Shown: positions 53,440 through 61,940 of the stretch, in pieces
How positions within the stretch are numbered: the stretch's first letter is position 1
Layout: each line of letters opens with the position of its first letter
Assembly: GCA_029237695.1 (NCBI GenBank)
Contig: CM055277.1
Coordinates: 40,520,242 to 40,584,241 of the forward strand
Source of the DNA: Conchocele bisecta
Taxonomy: Eukaryota > Mollusca > Bivalvia > Lucinida > Thyasiridae
Direction: 5' to 3'
DNA: 64,000 nucleotides
Made by a program: the position numbers and the translations under genes
The notes under the pieces: model-generated
Told to the model about the DNA's origin: nothing
What the model saw: only the letters and a program-made list of their open reading frames with translations
Database searches by the model: none

Positions 53440-53853
53440 TTATTGCTTTTTCAATATAGTAGCTGACGAGACCCACCACACACATTCCCACGACGATGAA
53501 CGCGATCTTGCCTCTGACGGTACATAGAAATCTGAAAGTTGGGGCTCGGGAGCGAGCGCCGGGAGACCTTTCTGCGGATATGTCAGCTTGTACTCGCGCA
53601 TGGCTTCGTCAACGTTCCGGAAAGTTTGCACGGCGTGACTCTCGCGGCGAAGATCTTCTTTGATCCAGTCCACACGGGTTGTTCGTTTTTTCGCCCATGC
53701 TTCCTTTGCGCTATTGAACTGTTCTACAGCTAAATCGTGACGCTTTTTCTCCTCACCCGAGTCTGCTCCTATTAACGAGAATAAATAGTTGCTACCGCCG
53801 AACGCCCCTCCGTTCACAATCGCACCACCTATCATCATTAAGATCGAAGCCAT
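53440..53853 (-). pseudogene. Unknown 137-aa membrane-associated protein, C-terminus frameshifted
   Basis: Starts MASILMMIGGAIVNGGAFGG, a glycine-rich hydrophobic N-terminus, followed by a charged helical part (SGEEKKRHDLAVEQFNSAKE) and the conserved PEPQLSDFYVPSE. After this point the frame reads a polar, S/W-rich tail. In the other frame the same DNA gives a hydrophobic segment like that of the element 1 copy (27414-27820), followed by a basic end. A one-base change near 53515 therefore removed a C-terminal membrane segment. Its start codon directly follows the stop of the next gene upstream. Function unknown. Confidence 0.7.
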
Positions 53854-54087
53854 TTATTTCCATATATTAGCTGGTAGAATTCCAGCTTTAATTAGATATT
53901 ATCGGGTCCAAAATGCGGCCGCTACATCTAAGGTCACGAACCCTACGTCTCTCACGGTCATATCCAATTTGGGAGCTGGCCCTCCGAAGGCCATCTTTGA
54001 TAGTCGAGCATATCCGACGGTGACACCCGATATCACCAAGGCGTGATAAAGCGCATTCACTATCATTTTACCATCGTGTTCAGCCAT
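53854..54087 (-). pseudogene. Small membrane protein with a premature stop
   Basis: Starts MAEHDGKMIVNALYHALVIS. One hydrophobic helix (ALYHALVISGVTVGYA) is followed by a conserved block KLDMTVRDVGFVTLDVAAAF. The frame stops after 62 codons at TAA (53899-53901). Element 1 reads through this point, and in element 2 the same frame continues after the TAA for about 14 codons to a second stop at 53854-53856, directly abutting the next start codon. I infer the intact protein is about 77 residues. Function unknown; small membrane proteins with this kind of layout are common in large DNA viruses. Confidence 0.7.
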
Positions 54088-54092
54088 TATAT

Positions 54093-54589
54093 TTATTGCA
54101 TATAAAAGGGATCGTGTTTAATGTTTAAATGGGGCGCATCCAATTGCGATTGGTGTTTCGTAACTTTCTTCGGAACCGCCTCCAACATGATCGGGTTCAA
54201 CAGTGTTGAGGTTGGGGGTTGTCTCGAAAGGTATTTACACACACACACACGGTGCCCACAACTGCCAGACCACCACCAACAACCCACGGGATAATTTTCC
54301 AATCAGGTTCAACAATGTTGAGGTAATAGGGGGTAGGAGCTACAGCACTCCCCGATTGCTCTTCTGATTGTATTTGGGGTGTCGCAATCCCCGATTGCAA
54401 CGACTGTTTGGCCTCTCGAAGCTCTTCGAGTATTGTATCTTGTTTAGTTTTTCGGGTGGCAGCCGCTGTCCGCCCAGCTGCCTGTCTTTTTGGGTTTTTG
54501 TGTCGTGCAATTGGAGGATCAATCGGAGTTCGAACAGCAATCGGGGACTGCGGTTCCGTCACTCTCGCAGGTGCGTCTTGTGTCATCAT
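54093..54589 (-). pseudogene. Basic single-pass membrane protein, C-terminus frameshifted
   Basis: Starts MMTQDAPARVTEPQSPIAVR. A basic stretch (RHKNPKRQAAGRTAAATRK) is followed by ILEELREAKQSL and a membrane segment IIPWVVGGGLAVVGTVCVCV. The frame ends at 54197, but a second frame supplies LLNPIMLEAVPKKVTKHQSQ and the end HDPFYMQ, matching DPFHMQ in element 1. The break lies at an (AC)8 run at 54238-54253, so slippage there is the likely cause. The element 1 homologue (28025-28441) is open throughout. Function unknown. Confidence 0.72.
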
Positions 54590-55156
54590 TCATAATATTA
54601 GGGCTTATAGTTCGTGGGCATATATGTCCAAATTGACAGTGTTTACCCGTTGTCAACGCGGTTGTCAGCGGAGCTAAGTACATTCCAAACTTGTGATAAA
54701 TTGAGCAGCAGGCTGTTCTAAGAGTGTGTCCTATAAAGGGTCAGTCTCTAGATCGCGAATCAATCCCGCGGTGTTTGGTATAGGGAGAAGCATACTAACG
54801 GCGGTTGCGTACAAATGAATAGCCGCTGATCCAAGAGTTTTTGTCATCTCCGCACCTAACCTAGATTCGTATCGCGCATGCATTTTATCAACCTCTACAT
54901 CTGACATCTTATCCACCTGACAAACTGAGAGACGCCTACCGAGATAATGCTCCGATTGTCCCCCAGCAACCAGCGCAGCTCGCCGCTCTCGTTGCGCAAC
55001 ATTTTCATTCGTATCGGCAGGTGTTGCACTCAACACTGTTGAACCCGATTACTCTGTCGGAGTTGATGTTTCATTATCTTTCAGGAAAGATACCGTGTCG
55101 GCAGTCAGAGTTGAGGTTTCTTCCATTAGCTGATCGAGAAGTTCGTCGCAGTTCAT
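54519..55156 (-). pseudogene. MNCD gene: unknown protein with hydrophobic segments
   Basis: Starts MNCDELLDQLMEETSTLTAD (55156). A TAA interrupts the frame at about 55049. The main block RRLSVCQVDKMSDVEVDKMH, ARYESRLGAEMTKTLGSAAI, LYATAVSMLLPI follows, then a one-base loss near 54738 puts the ending (IYHKFGMYLAPLTTALTTGK, GHICP) in another frame. All blocks are shared with element 1 (28442-28971), which has no break at the second place. The segment LYATAVSMLLPI and the ending are hydrophobic enough for membrane contact. The 3' end overlaps the start of the next gene. Function unknown. Confidence 0.68.
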
Positions 55157-55317
55157 TATTGCCAATTTTCATAAAATTAATTTAACCATTCTTACAAGTC
55201 TCATAACTTTAACATATTTATTTATTACAAAAATAATAAAAGCGCACCACCCGATACTTATGATCACCGTTATGCTCGCAACAAAGCTCGCAGCGGATCA
55301 CCAAATTGTTAACATTG

Positions 55318-55412
55318 TTAATCATTGTTCAGCATTTGTTCAGCATTTGTTAAGCATTTCTTCAGCATTGTTCAGCAATTGCTCAGCATTGTTAAGCATT
55401 TGCTCAGCAGTT
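55318..55412. repeat. Eight 11-13 bp repeats, TTGTTCAGCATT type
   Basis: Direct repeats TTGTTCAGCATT, TTGTTAAGCATT, TTGCTCAGCATT lie between the ATPase stop and the next gene. Element 1 has loosely similar GCTCAGCAGT and GCTAAGCTGC motifs at 29110-29155 in the same place, so the cluster may be functional, for example in transcript ending. Confidence 0.7.
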
Positions 55413-55417
55413 ACTAA

Positions 55418-56122
55418 TTAATTAATAACTTTGTAAGCAGTTGGTTGATCAGTCTTTAGCAGAAGCTTGGCGTGCTTACTTTCCGAAAGCATCTGTCTAA
55501 CCTGCAGGCGCTCCTCGCGCGTTGGGATAACGTCGTTCTCTCGAAGACAGTCATCGAATGAGTCTCGGTCCTTGCAGTGAAAGAGGGCGATCCATTTCGT
55601 TTGCTCGCGCAGATCCTTGAGGACGGCGTTGTACTTCTGAGTGGAGCTCCATACGCTTTGCCCCGCATGGCGGCAAGAAAATGTGAGCTCGGAGAGCATG
55701 TCCTTCTTTTTGGTCATCGCCGCCTTGGCCGAGCAGTCGTCAATCACGTATAGGGTGGGCTCGCCCTGGAATCTTTGGTATAAACCACGCAGCCAATCGT
55801 GAAGCCTGTCGCCGGGGTCAATAACGTATACCTTAGGGTCGGTCAATATCCACAGGCGCCGCTGATAAGTATCGTTGTGCCGCACAGTGGGACATAGGAT
55901 CACAATGTGTCGAAATATATCGCGGTAGGACCCCTCGAGCAAGTCGAGGATGACAATTGTTTTTCCGCATCCTGTCTGCCCACATATTATGGCAGAGTGG
56001 GCATCACAAACTTTAAAGTTTGAAGGTAGAGTTAAATCTCCAATCGTGAATTGGTGTTGATTTATTAATAAATCGTTAGATTGATTTATTAAATCAGTAG
56101 AGTGCTGAGACGTATCGACCAT
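55418..56122 (-). CDS. ATP: Genome-packaging ATPase (A32/FtsK-HerA type)
   Basis: 234 aa, intact. P-loop motor expected to drive DNA into capsids. Walker A is GQTGCGKT at residues 48-55, Walker B is LYVIDDC at 124-130, followed by a conserved KKKDMLSELTF and an SSTQKYNAVLKDLREQ region where the sensor residues lie (about 159-175). The size is normal for the Polinton and poxvirus A32-like packaging ATPases. The start ATG lies inside the end of the capsid gene (29-bp overlap, different frame), which ties its expression to that gene. The element 1 copy keeps the same overlap. Confidence 0.94.
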   Translation of the reverse strand: MVDTSQHSTDLINQSNDLLINQHQFTIGDLTLPSNFKVCDAHSAIICGQTGCGKTIVILDLLEGSYRDIFRHIVILCPTVRHNDTYQRRLWILTDPKVYVIDPGDRLHDWLRGLYQRFQGEPTLYVIDDCSAKAAMTKKKDMLSELTFSCRHAGQSVWSSTQKYNAVLKDLREQTKWIALFHCKDRDSFDDCLRENDVIPTREERLQVRQMLSESKHAKLLLKTDQPTAYKVIN

Positions 56123-57384
56123 CTTCGATGTTGAGTTGTGCGTCTGTGATTATATATAGATACACGTTCAATGACCCAGCTCCATCCGCCTCTTTGGTTA
56201 TCTGGATCGTCACAGCCTCGCTAGCGTTCTCAACTTGGCGTCCACTACTGTACATTTGGTCGTCGTCGCTGACTCGCATGTCTAACCATAACGCGTATTT
56301 GCTAGTCCGGAACTGCGCGAGGGAGACGTCTGAGAGCTGCAGGTCTTTGGCAACCGCGGCAACCTCTGGGTCACGCTTAGAGCCAGCAGCAAACTGCTTT
56401 CTGACTTCGTCCCACTGCTGGTGCGCGCGAAGGCCCGCGCTGTAGAGTTGATTGGGGACTCCCTCGATCGTCACCTCTACCTTCGTGATTTTGGGGTTAT
56501 AGAATTTGTCGGTTTTTCTAGCCCCGAGCTCGAACCGACGCTCCTCGAACAGCATCAGTATACCTTTCATCGAGCGGGCGGGTACGTTGAAATTAATATT
56601 CCACAATGTGTCACTTTTGTCTTTCGTCATCTTGCGATGGCGAAGAACTCGGTCGTAAAGTATGGCAACGCGCCATACTGTGTTCTGATCAATCGCGCGA
56701 GTTCGGGCATCGTGACTATGTCGTACTCCAGCGAAACATTGTCGATCGTATACATCGATGCCATGTCGGTGGCTATGAGAACTCGGCCGTAGTCGTTGAA
56801 CGTTAGTTCGTATTCGAGGCGGTCAGCCAAAGCACTCTGATAGTAGGGCATGTGACTCTCCAGCAACACGAAGTCGAGCGGGATGTGGAAGCGTTGCCGT
56901 AAGCGGCCGCGATCGCGTTGTCGCTCGCGTCGTTATCTACCTTGTTACCAGCCCCGATTCTAAGTCTGGTTACGTTCTTATTTTTGCTGGTGTCAATACC
57001 CTGATAGACCGCATTTTCGCGCTCTTGCTCCGTCTTCCACAGGTCCTGATAACAATGGTAGACGTCGCTGTCGTCGATCGACATCACCTCATTACCAGAA
57101 ATCTTGATCATGGTCTTCTTGACGATGGCGCCACCCAGGTTCTGAACGACGGTTCGGTCCACGTCTGTCGACGTCAGCGAAATAGTGAAAGCGAGGCGAA
57201 CAGTCCCCGGCATAATGACGTCGCTAGCTCCGAGGTTTGGGAAGCGGACCAACAGCTGCTGGTTCTGGTCGATCGTCGATGGGTTTTTCGTAATAACGAC
57301 TCTCTGTTTGACACCTTTCGCCCCAAGGGTCTCCCGCAGTCTGCGGTATGGATTGAGTTTGCGACCGTATTGACTTGAAGACAT
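56094..57384 (-). pseudogene. MCP: Major capsid protein (double jelly-roll), frameshifted
   Basis: About 430 codons. It begins MSSSQYGRKLNPYRRLRETL (57384) and shows a beta-rich first part (NLGASDVIMPGTVRLAF, ISGNEVMSIDDSDVYHCYQD), then PLDFVLLESHMPYYQ, LEYELTFNDYGRV and a second part PARSMKGILMLFEE, YALWLDMRVSDDDQ and NIEDGRYVSALY. These blocks are what I know from Polinton-type capsid proteins, which have a hexon-like double jelly roll. Two frameshifts are visible, near 56885 and near 56655. The element 1 copy keeps the frame across the second point, which shows the break is specific to this copy. It ends overlapping the ATPase start. Confidence 0.86.
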
Positions 57385-57462
57385 AGTTTCGATGGAAACT
57401 AAATACTCTATTAAACCCGTATGTTTTTTTCTTTAATACATAATTATTATATAATTATAAAA
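57385..57462. promoter_or_regulatory. Divergent intergenic region, candidate two-way promoter
   Basis: 78 bp between the capsid start (minus) and the large membrane protein start (plus). The plus-side half is almost pure A/T (TAATTATTATATAATTATAA), as upstream of the fibre gene at 60895-60936. It must drive both genes unless transcripts start further away. Confidence 0.4.
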
Positions 57463-58848
57463 ATGGATGGTTACGATATTGGTATGGACGAAGTCGACCG
57501 AGACGATTTCCGCGATGAAGACATCGACGATGACATCGATGATGACATCGATGCCGAAACGCCCTTAATAGAGACTCCAGTTCCAATCCAATCGCGATTG
57601 GATGAATTGGGGGAAATAGGTGGCGCTACCAGCACCATTAGTCTAAGTCAGGAATTAGTCAAGTCAGCTGTAGACGACTACTACAACAGTTTGTCAGAAA
57701 AAGGTGAGGTCCCATCTGTCGGCCGCGACTACTCCATGTTCGAATTGGATCTGAAGGGTAAGTTGCGACTAAAAGCATCAAATATCCCGATCGTCAACAT
57801 GAGGACCGGAAAACCCCTAGCGCTGAACACCATTGCCGGAAACCGGGGTGGTGGCCAAATCGTAAAGGACGAACTAGGATTCGTAGATTGGGCGCTTGGT
57901 AAAACAATTATTCCGGCCCGCGCTGTAGAGGCCATACAGTCTACCGACGAAATGATGGCAAAGACGGCCGCCGCGATAGAAACTGTCGAGCTCAGCGAGG
58001 TCCCTCGTGTAGCCACCGACGCTATTCACACAATGGGGCTCAACGAAAGCGAAATAGATGGAATACTCAGCACGATGGATGACCCACCGTTACCTCTTCG
58101 TGAACTCCGGGGCCTCGATAAGGCACTACAAACGGTCCGGAGCGAATTGGTCCTTAACCTCTCCAAACTCACGGCGCTGGATGAACATATCGCGCTAGAA
58201 GAAAGAAAACTTTGGGAAGCCGGTGACGATAGAGAATATACCGAGCGGATCACCGAAAGCCTGCAAAAGTTGCGGGATGAAAGAGCAGGTCGCTTGGAGG
58301 CTGCATCGGCTTGCCGTGAGGATCTCCGCACCCAAATAAGTCGGATCCACGAAACAATCTCGAGGGTTCTGCACAAGGACACGACACTCGGTGAGCGACT
58401 TCGCACTCTGTTCAGAGAGCAGGGCGTCACGACAGCAAGCATCCTCGCAGCTCTCGTCATGACTATATCGACCATAGTTCTAGCTATCGAGCTGCTCGTA
58501 GGCGGTGCGGCGGCTGCACCAGCGCCAGCACCCGCGCCAGCACCCGCGCCAGCACCCGCACCAGCACTCGCGCCAGGGCCAGCGCCAGCACCCGCGCCAG
58601 CACCCTCACCAGCACCCGGTGGAGCTAAGGAGTGGGTAAAAAAACAACTAACAGCCCTCGCCAATCTCCTGGGTAAATTAGCCGAAAAGGCTCTGCCTGG
58701 GTTGATCGGGAGTGTCGTCTCCTACTTGTTATCCATGTTATCAAAAACGGCCGGATGGCCCGCAAAAAATACTTGGGATTTAATCGTGGCGATCGTCGGT
58801 CTTCTACTATTCTCCGCCCGAGAGTTCCTAAAACCAAAGCGCAAGTAG
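57463..58848 (+). CDS. Large acidic-headed membrane protein with Ala-Pro hinge, 461 aa
   Basis: Intact. I choose the ATG at 57463 (MDGYDIGMDEVDRDDF) because the earlier in-frame ATG at 57421 lies in A/T leader sequence. The N-terminus is strongly acidic (DEDIDDDIDDDIDAE). The middle 200 residues are helical and coiled-coil-like (LRELRGLDKALQTVRSELVL). A membrane segment ASILAALVMTISTIVLAIEL lies at about 326-348, then a (AP)n hinge of about 36 residues, then an amphipathic helix KEWVKKQLTALANLLGKLAE, two hydrophobic helices (GLIGSVVSYLLSMLS, IVAIVGLLLFSA) and a basic KPKRK end. I have an unverified memory of similar proteins in invertebrate Polinton-like loci. It may be a virion membrane or entry-related protein, but no function is shown. 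Missing from element 1 by deletion. Confidence 0.85.
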   Translation: MDGYDIGMDEVDRDDFRDEDIDDDIDDDIDAETPLIETPVPIQSRLDELGEIGGATSTISLSQELVKSAVDDYYNSLSEKGEVPSVGRDYSMFELDLKGKLRLKASNIPIVNMRTGKPLALNTIAGNRGGGQIVKDELGFVDWALGKTIIPARAVEAIQSTDEMMAKTAAAIETVELSEVPRVATDAIHTMGLNESEIDGILSTMDDPPLPLRELRGLDKALQTVRSELVLNLSKLTALDEHIALEERKLWEAGDDREYTERITESLQKLRDERAGRLEAASACREDLRTQISRIHETISRVLHKDTTLGERLRTLFREQGVTTASILAALVMTISTIVLAIELLVGGAAAAPAPAPAPAPAPAPAPALAPGPAPAPAPAPSPAPGGAKEWVKKQLTALANLLGKLAEKALPGLIGSVVSYLLSMLSKTAGWPAKNTWDLIVAIVGLLLFSAREFLKPKRK

Positions 58849-59097
58849 TACGATCACCACGAGGGCGACGACGAACCAGTTTTTATTTGAATTCCCCCCC
58901 TCACGCCTGTTGACCCCGGCCGTCTTGGGGGTGCTCTTGACCCCGGCCGTCTTGGGGGTGCTCTTGATCCCGGCCGTCTTGGGGGTGCTCTTGATGACAT
59001 CCATGTTCACGTCCCCGTTGTAGCCCAGTTTTTGATCGGAGGTGGCGATTACCAGCTGATTATTGTAACCCTCAACCGGGTCGTCTCGTAGTATCAT
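58828..59097 (-). CDS. Tail-anchored protein with three KSTPKTAG repeats
   Basis: 89 aa. Starts MILRDDPVEGYNNQLVIATS; then KSTPKTAGI, KSTPKTAGV, KSTPKTAGV in tandem (27-bp DNA repeats at about 58910-58993), a short basic/asparagine linker, and a C-terminal membrane segment WFVVALVVIVLLALWF. It overlaps the end of the 461-aa gene on the other strand by 21 bp. The repeat number probably varies between copies. The T/S/P-rich repeats could be phosphorylated or O-glycosylated. Function unknown; no homologue in element 1. Confidence 0.75.
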   Translation of the reverse strand: MILRDDPVEGYNNQLVIATSDQKLGYNGDVNMDVIKSTPKTAGIKSTPKTAGVKSTPKTAGVNRREGGNSNKNWFVVALVVIVLLALWF

Positions 59098-59116
59098 ATT
59101 GTTCCAAATTTATAGT

Positions 59117-60175
59117 TTAATGGGGTGCTGGCATCAAAACGTCTTGATACCGATTGATCGCCGCCGGGAGGTCCACCGGTCTGTTTATTGCGTCCTTGAC
59201 ATTTGCCAAGCACCGTTTTTGCGCGTCAAACGCCTTCACATCTCCTATTATAGAAGTGCACGCTAGCGCCTGTGCGCCGAGGATGGCCCAGACGTATGTG
59301 CGAATGGAGTCATTGAGACGGGTAACTCCAGCCCTGGTGAACCCCTTCCCCCTATCCAAAATAAAAGTCCCCCAGCCGCTCTCGACGGTTTCGCTTTGTT
59401 CTATGTTGTCGATATGGATTATGGCAGATGGAGGGTATTTACAGCCGGAGAAATTACAGTATAATTGTGGAGGTGGAGCCGCACCGAATTTCATAGTGAT
59501 TGAATTGAAAGTTCCCCACTCAGAGACGATATTGTTGTTTATAAATATATCACCTAACCCACCATTTACAGTAACTATTTTCTGTTTCCAATCGGTATTT
59601 TTAGAAATCTGAAATGAATTACATATTATTTCGTAGGCTTTGTGGTCGTACGCGTTGCATAGAGGGTCCCATTGACCCCCCTTGGGTGGTTTCACTTACA
59701 TCTCTTGTATGATTCTCCGGATTGTGTAGTAGACGTGAAAAATATAAACACTTCTGCTTAAAGCTCTCTCATTATGATACATGTGGTGTATGTAAGAGAC
59801 ACCACACCCGGTTGTGGCACACCACACAGCAAAATTTAACTGGTTCTGCCAAAACTGCATCGGTGTTGCTTTCCACGCGTCTACGGTTTCTTGGGTAGTA
59901 ATTTTGGGCATCCTATTATTATCAAATATGTTTAAAAACGTTGTATCAAATGCGGTAAGCTCCTCGATAGCGGTACGGACCTCAACACAAACCTTTTGTT
60001 TTGTCTCCTCAAGTGCTTTGGCTTTGTTCGCGTCTTTACAAACTAGATTTACTCTTATTGTTTGGTTTATTAGCTCTCTAATTAAGTAGTTGATTCCTAC
60101 CGTTAAGTAGTACTCACCTCCCCCATCGTACTTTGCGTTTGAATTGAAGCTACATACCTTGGTATCCAACGACAT
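59117..60175 (-). pseudogene. Unknown structural-like protein split by one TAA
   Basis: A single frame of about 352 codons from MSLDTKVCSFNSNAKYDGGG (60175) to DLPAAINRYQDVLMPAPH, interrupted only by TAA at 59696-59698 after RRIIQEM. The residue following the stop is GTG, not ATG, so a second independent gene is unlikely. Blocks: GINYLIRELINQTIRVNLVC, FAVWCATTGCGVSYIHHMYH, NDSIRTYVWAILGAQALACT. Helix-rich first half, beta-rich middle. I have an unverified impression that this family is found in invertebrate Polinton-like elements. Its start is 17 bp from the divergent 228-aa gene. Function unknown; a virion protein is plausible from position. Confidence 0.78.
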
Positions 60176-60192
60176 TTTAATCAGAGTTTATT
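60176..60192. promoter_or_regulatory. Seventeen-base divergent gap
   Basis: Only TTTAATCAGAGTTTATT separates the start codons of two divergent genes, so their promoters must overlap the opposite coding region. Confidence 0.4.
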
Positions 60193-60879
60193 ATGTTTAC
60201 TACTATCACTAATGTTCAAAAAGAGAGTTGTGAACTTCAGAAGTCAATCGAAGACTGCTGCGGAAAACGCCGGGAAGGGCTCAGATCAATCACCTTCAAG
60301 GTAGACTGGCAAAATGTTAAGAAGAGCGAAGGGTTTTACTATGTGAAGGATGGACAACAAGTAGGTGTAAAGCTGCCTCACGGACTGTGGGGAGCAAGAC
60401 AGCTCATAGACTTTGTTTCCACAGAGCTTGGTGACAAAGCCAATTTCTCGATCTCGAAGGCTACCGGGCTCATAACAATGACCATCAGCCCAAACCACCA
60501 GATAATGATCTCCCCGATGTTGGGTATTCAATTCGGTTTTAGAGAGACATACTCCGCAAATAAAGGAGTGTTTGTCTCGGGTGAGTACGTCGGTGATAAC
60601 CCGGTGGATCTAGCCTTTACCCAAACCCTCAAAATACATTTGAACCAGTTGAACACGTCGTACAACCTGGTAAATGGGGCCCCCAGCACACTACTTAAAA
60701 CAGTGCCCGCCAGTGATTGTTATTTTGGGGAGACTGTGACATTAGACTTCCCATCCCCCGAGATGAAAGTTTTGGAATCTGGACACATCCACGAATTTAA
60801 GGTCTCTATTCTCGACGCCCGATCTAAAGAGTTGAATAACTATTATCCGATTTCGGCCGTCCCAGAAATTTCAAATTGA
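60193..60879 (+). CDS. Unknown 228-aa protein, candidate minor virion component
   Basis: Intact. Begins MFTTITNVQKESCELQKSIE. The rest looks beta-rich: SITFKVDWQNV, VKLPHGLWGARQLIDFVSTE, ATGLITMTISPNHQIMISPM, then the conserved TLKIHLNQLNTSYNLVNGAP, CYFGETVTLDFPSP, LESGHIHEFKVSILDARSKE. The second half is preserved in element 1 (30636-30908). Its place between capsid and fibre genes and the beta content make a minor capsid, penton or fibre-base role possible, but no known fold is recognised from sequence. Plus-strand genes from here to 62527 lie close together and may be co-transcribed. Confidence 0.75.
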   Translation: MFTTITNVQKESCELQKSIEDCCGKRREGLRSITFKVDWQNVKKSEGFYYVKDGQQVGVKLPHGLWGARQLIDFVSTELGDKANFSISKATGLITMTISPNHQIMISPMLGIQFGFRETYSANKGVFVSGEYVGDNPVDLAFTQTLKIHLNQLNTSYNLVNGAPSTLLKTVPASDCYFGETVTLDFPSPEMKVLESGHIHEFKVSILDARSKELNNYYPISAVPEISN

Positions 60880-60936
60880 GTATAAGTGCCCCCAATATTA
60901 TAATTTAATTTTATAATTTTCTTATAATTAATTATT
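60880..60936 (+). promoter_or_regulatory. AT-only leader before the fibre gene
   Basis: 57 bp, almost entirely A and T (TTATAATTTAATTTTATAAT). Similar A/T leaders precede the 461-aa gene. Possible late-type promoter; inference only. Confidence 0.4.
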
Positions 60937-61940
60937 ATGAGTATATACGGACCAGGTAGTTCATCCCTTGAACGGGATTGGGTGACAGATATAAATTCAA
61001 AGAATTTGGAACCGGCAGAAGGGGGATTCATCCCGACAAAGAGCGACTTTTTAAACTACCGGAAAAACCAGATCACTGATCAATACAACTATATCGGAGG
61101 CCACAAACGAGATTCGTAGGAGTATAGCACAGCTTAGAGTAGACGTCCTGACGGCGACTGCACAAGTTCGCGAAGAGGCCCATACAGGATTTAAGGATCT
61201 TGGCAGGAAAATAATCCAAGTAGGGAAAGAGGATCATGCATCACTTACTGAACTAGATGGAAAAATAACCGAATTTCGTGAAAAAGCAAAGACGGATCTT
61301 ACGGAAGCATATGGGATGTTGCACTCTGAGCAGCGGACGGGGATTATAGAGTTAGGAGCCCAAGTGGTTGAATCTATCAACTCTATTGAAGAATCGGTTG
61401 GTGGGTTAGATGAGAAAATAACTCGAGTTCGTAAAGACGCGAACAAAGCACTTGAGGAGACCTCTGAAAAGATTCGTGCTGAGGCCCATACCTCTATCGG
61501 GGGGGGGGGGGATTGTTGACCACATCTGTATAGAGCTATTTAAGTTATTGAAAAAACAAAAACGTGTCATCACAGTTTGGGCTGAGAAGCGGGGCCCATT
61601 GAATGAGGGGCTCTATGAATATTCTTTCGGTGCCAAAGCGAGCAATAAATATGGGGGATACGTCATGACATCTCCAGGTACGGTTCGACCAATGGCGGTC
61701 TGTTCGGTTAATGCTAGTGGTAAACCTGTCGGCGTGGTCATCACAAATCTCGTAGTGGATGGGGTAGAACGGGGGCATGGAGTCACTAAACTCGCTGGAC
61801 AGAGTTCAGGGGTGGTTTTGTTCGCCGGTGATGATCCAATTAGACTTTCCGAAGGTAGTGTTATTAACTTTGTTACGAAAATCGCTGACCCAGCGAGTTC
61901 TTCCACTGTTGTGACATTGTTAATTGAACTTGATTTATGA
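60937..61940 (+). pseudogene. Fibre-like protein: coiled-coil shaft plus beta head, frameshifted
   Basis: Starts MSIYGPGSSSLERDWVTDIN. After a frame change near 61095, a long coiled-coil shaft follows (ATAQVREEAHTGFKDLGRKI, LDEKITRVRKDANKALEETS), then a run of 13 G residues at 61499-61511 where the frame changes again, and the head (VITVWAEKRGPLNEGLYEYS, GVTKLAGQSSGVVLFAGDD, GSVINFVTKIADPASSSTVV). The head looks like a jelly-roll of the kind found at the tips of viral fibres. Head and start are shared with element 1, whose shaft is much shorter. The stop overlaps the next start as ATGA. Role as receptor-binding fibre is inferred. Confidence 0.78.

Noticed and set aside
58026..58664. 212-residue minus-strand frame with (AG)n repeats
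   Set aside because: Antisense of the Ala-Pro hinge of the 461-aa gene.
59117..59695. Separate 192-residue gene
   Set aside because: It would have to start with GTG immediately after a TAA in the same frame as the upstream half; a single gene with a nonsense codon is simpler.
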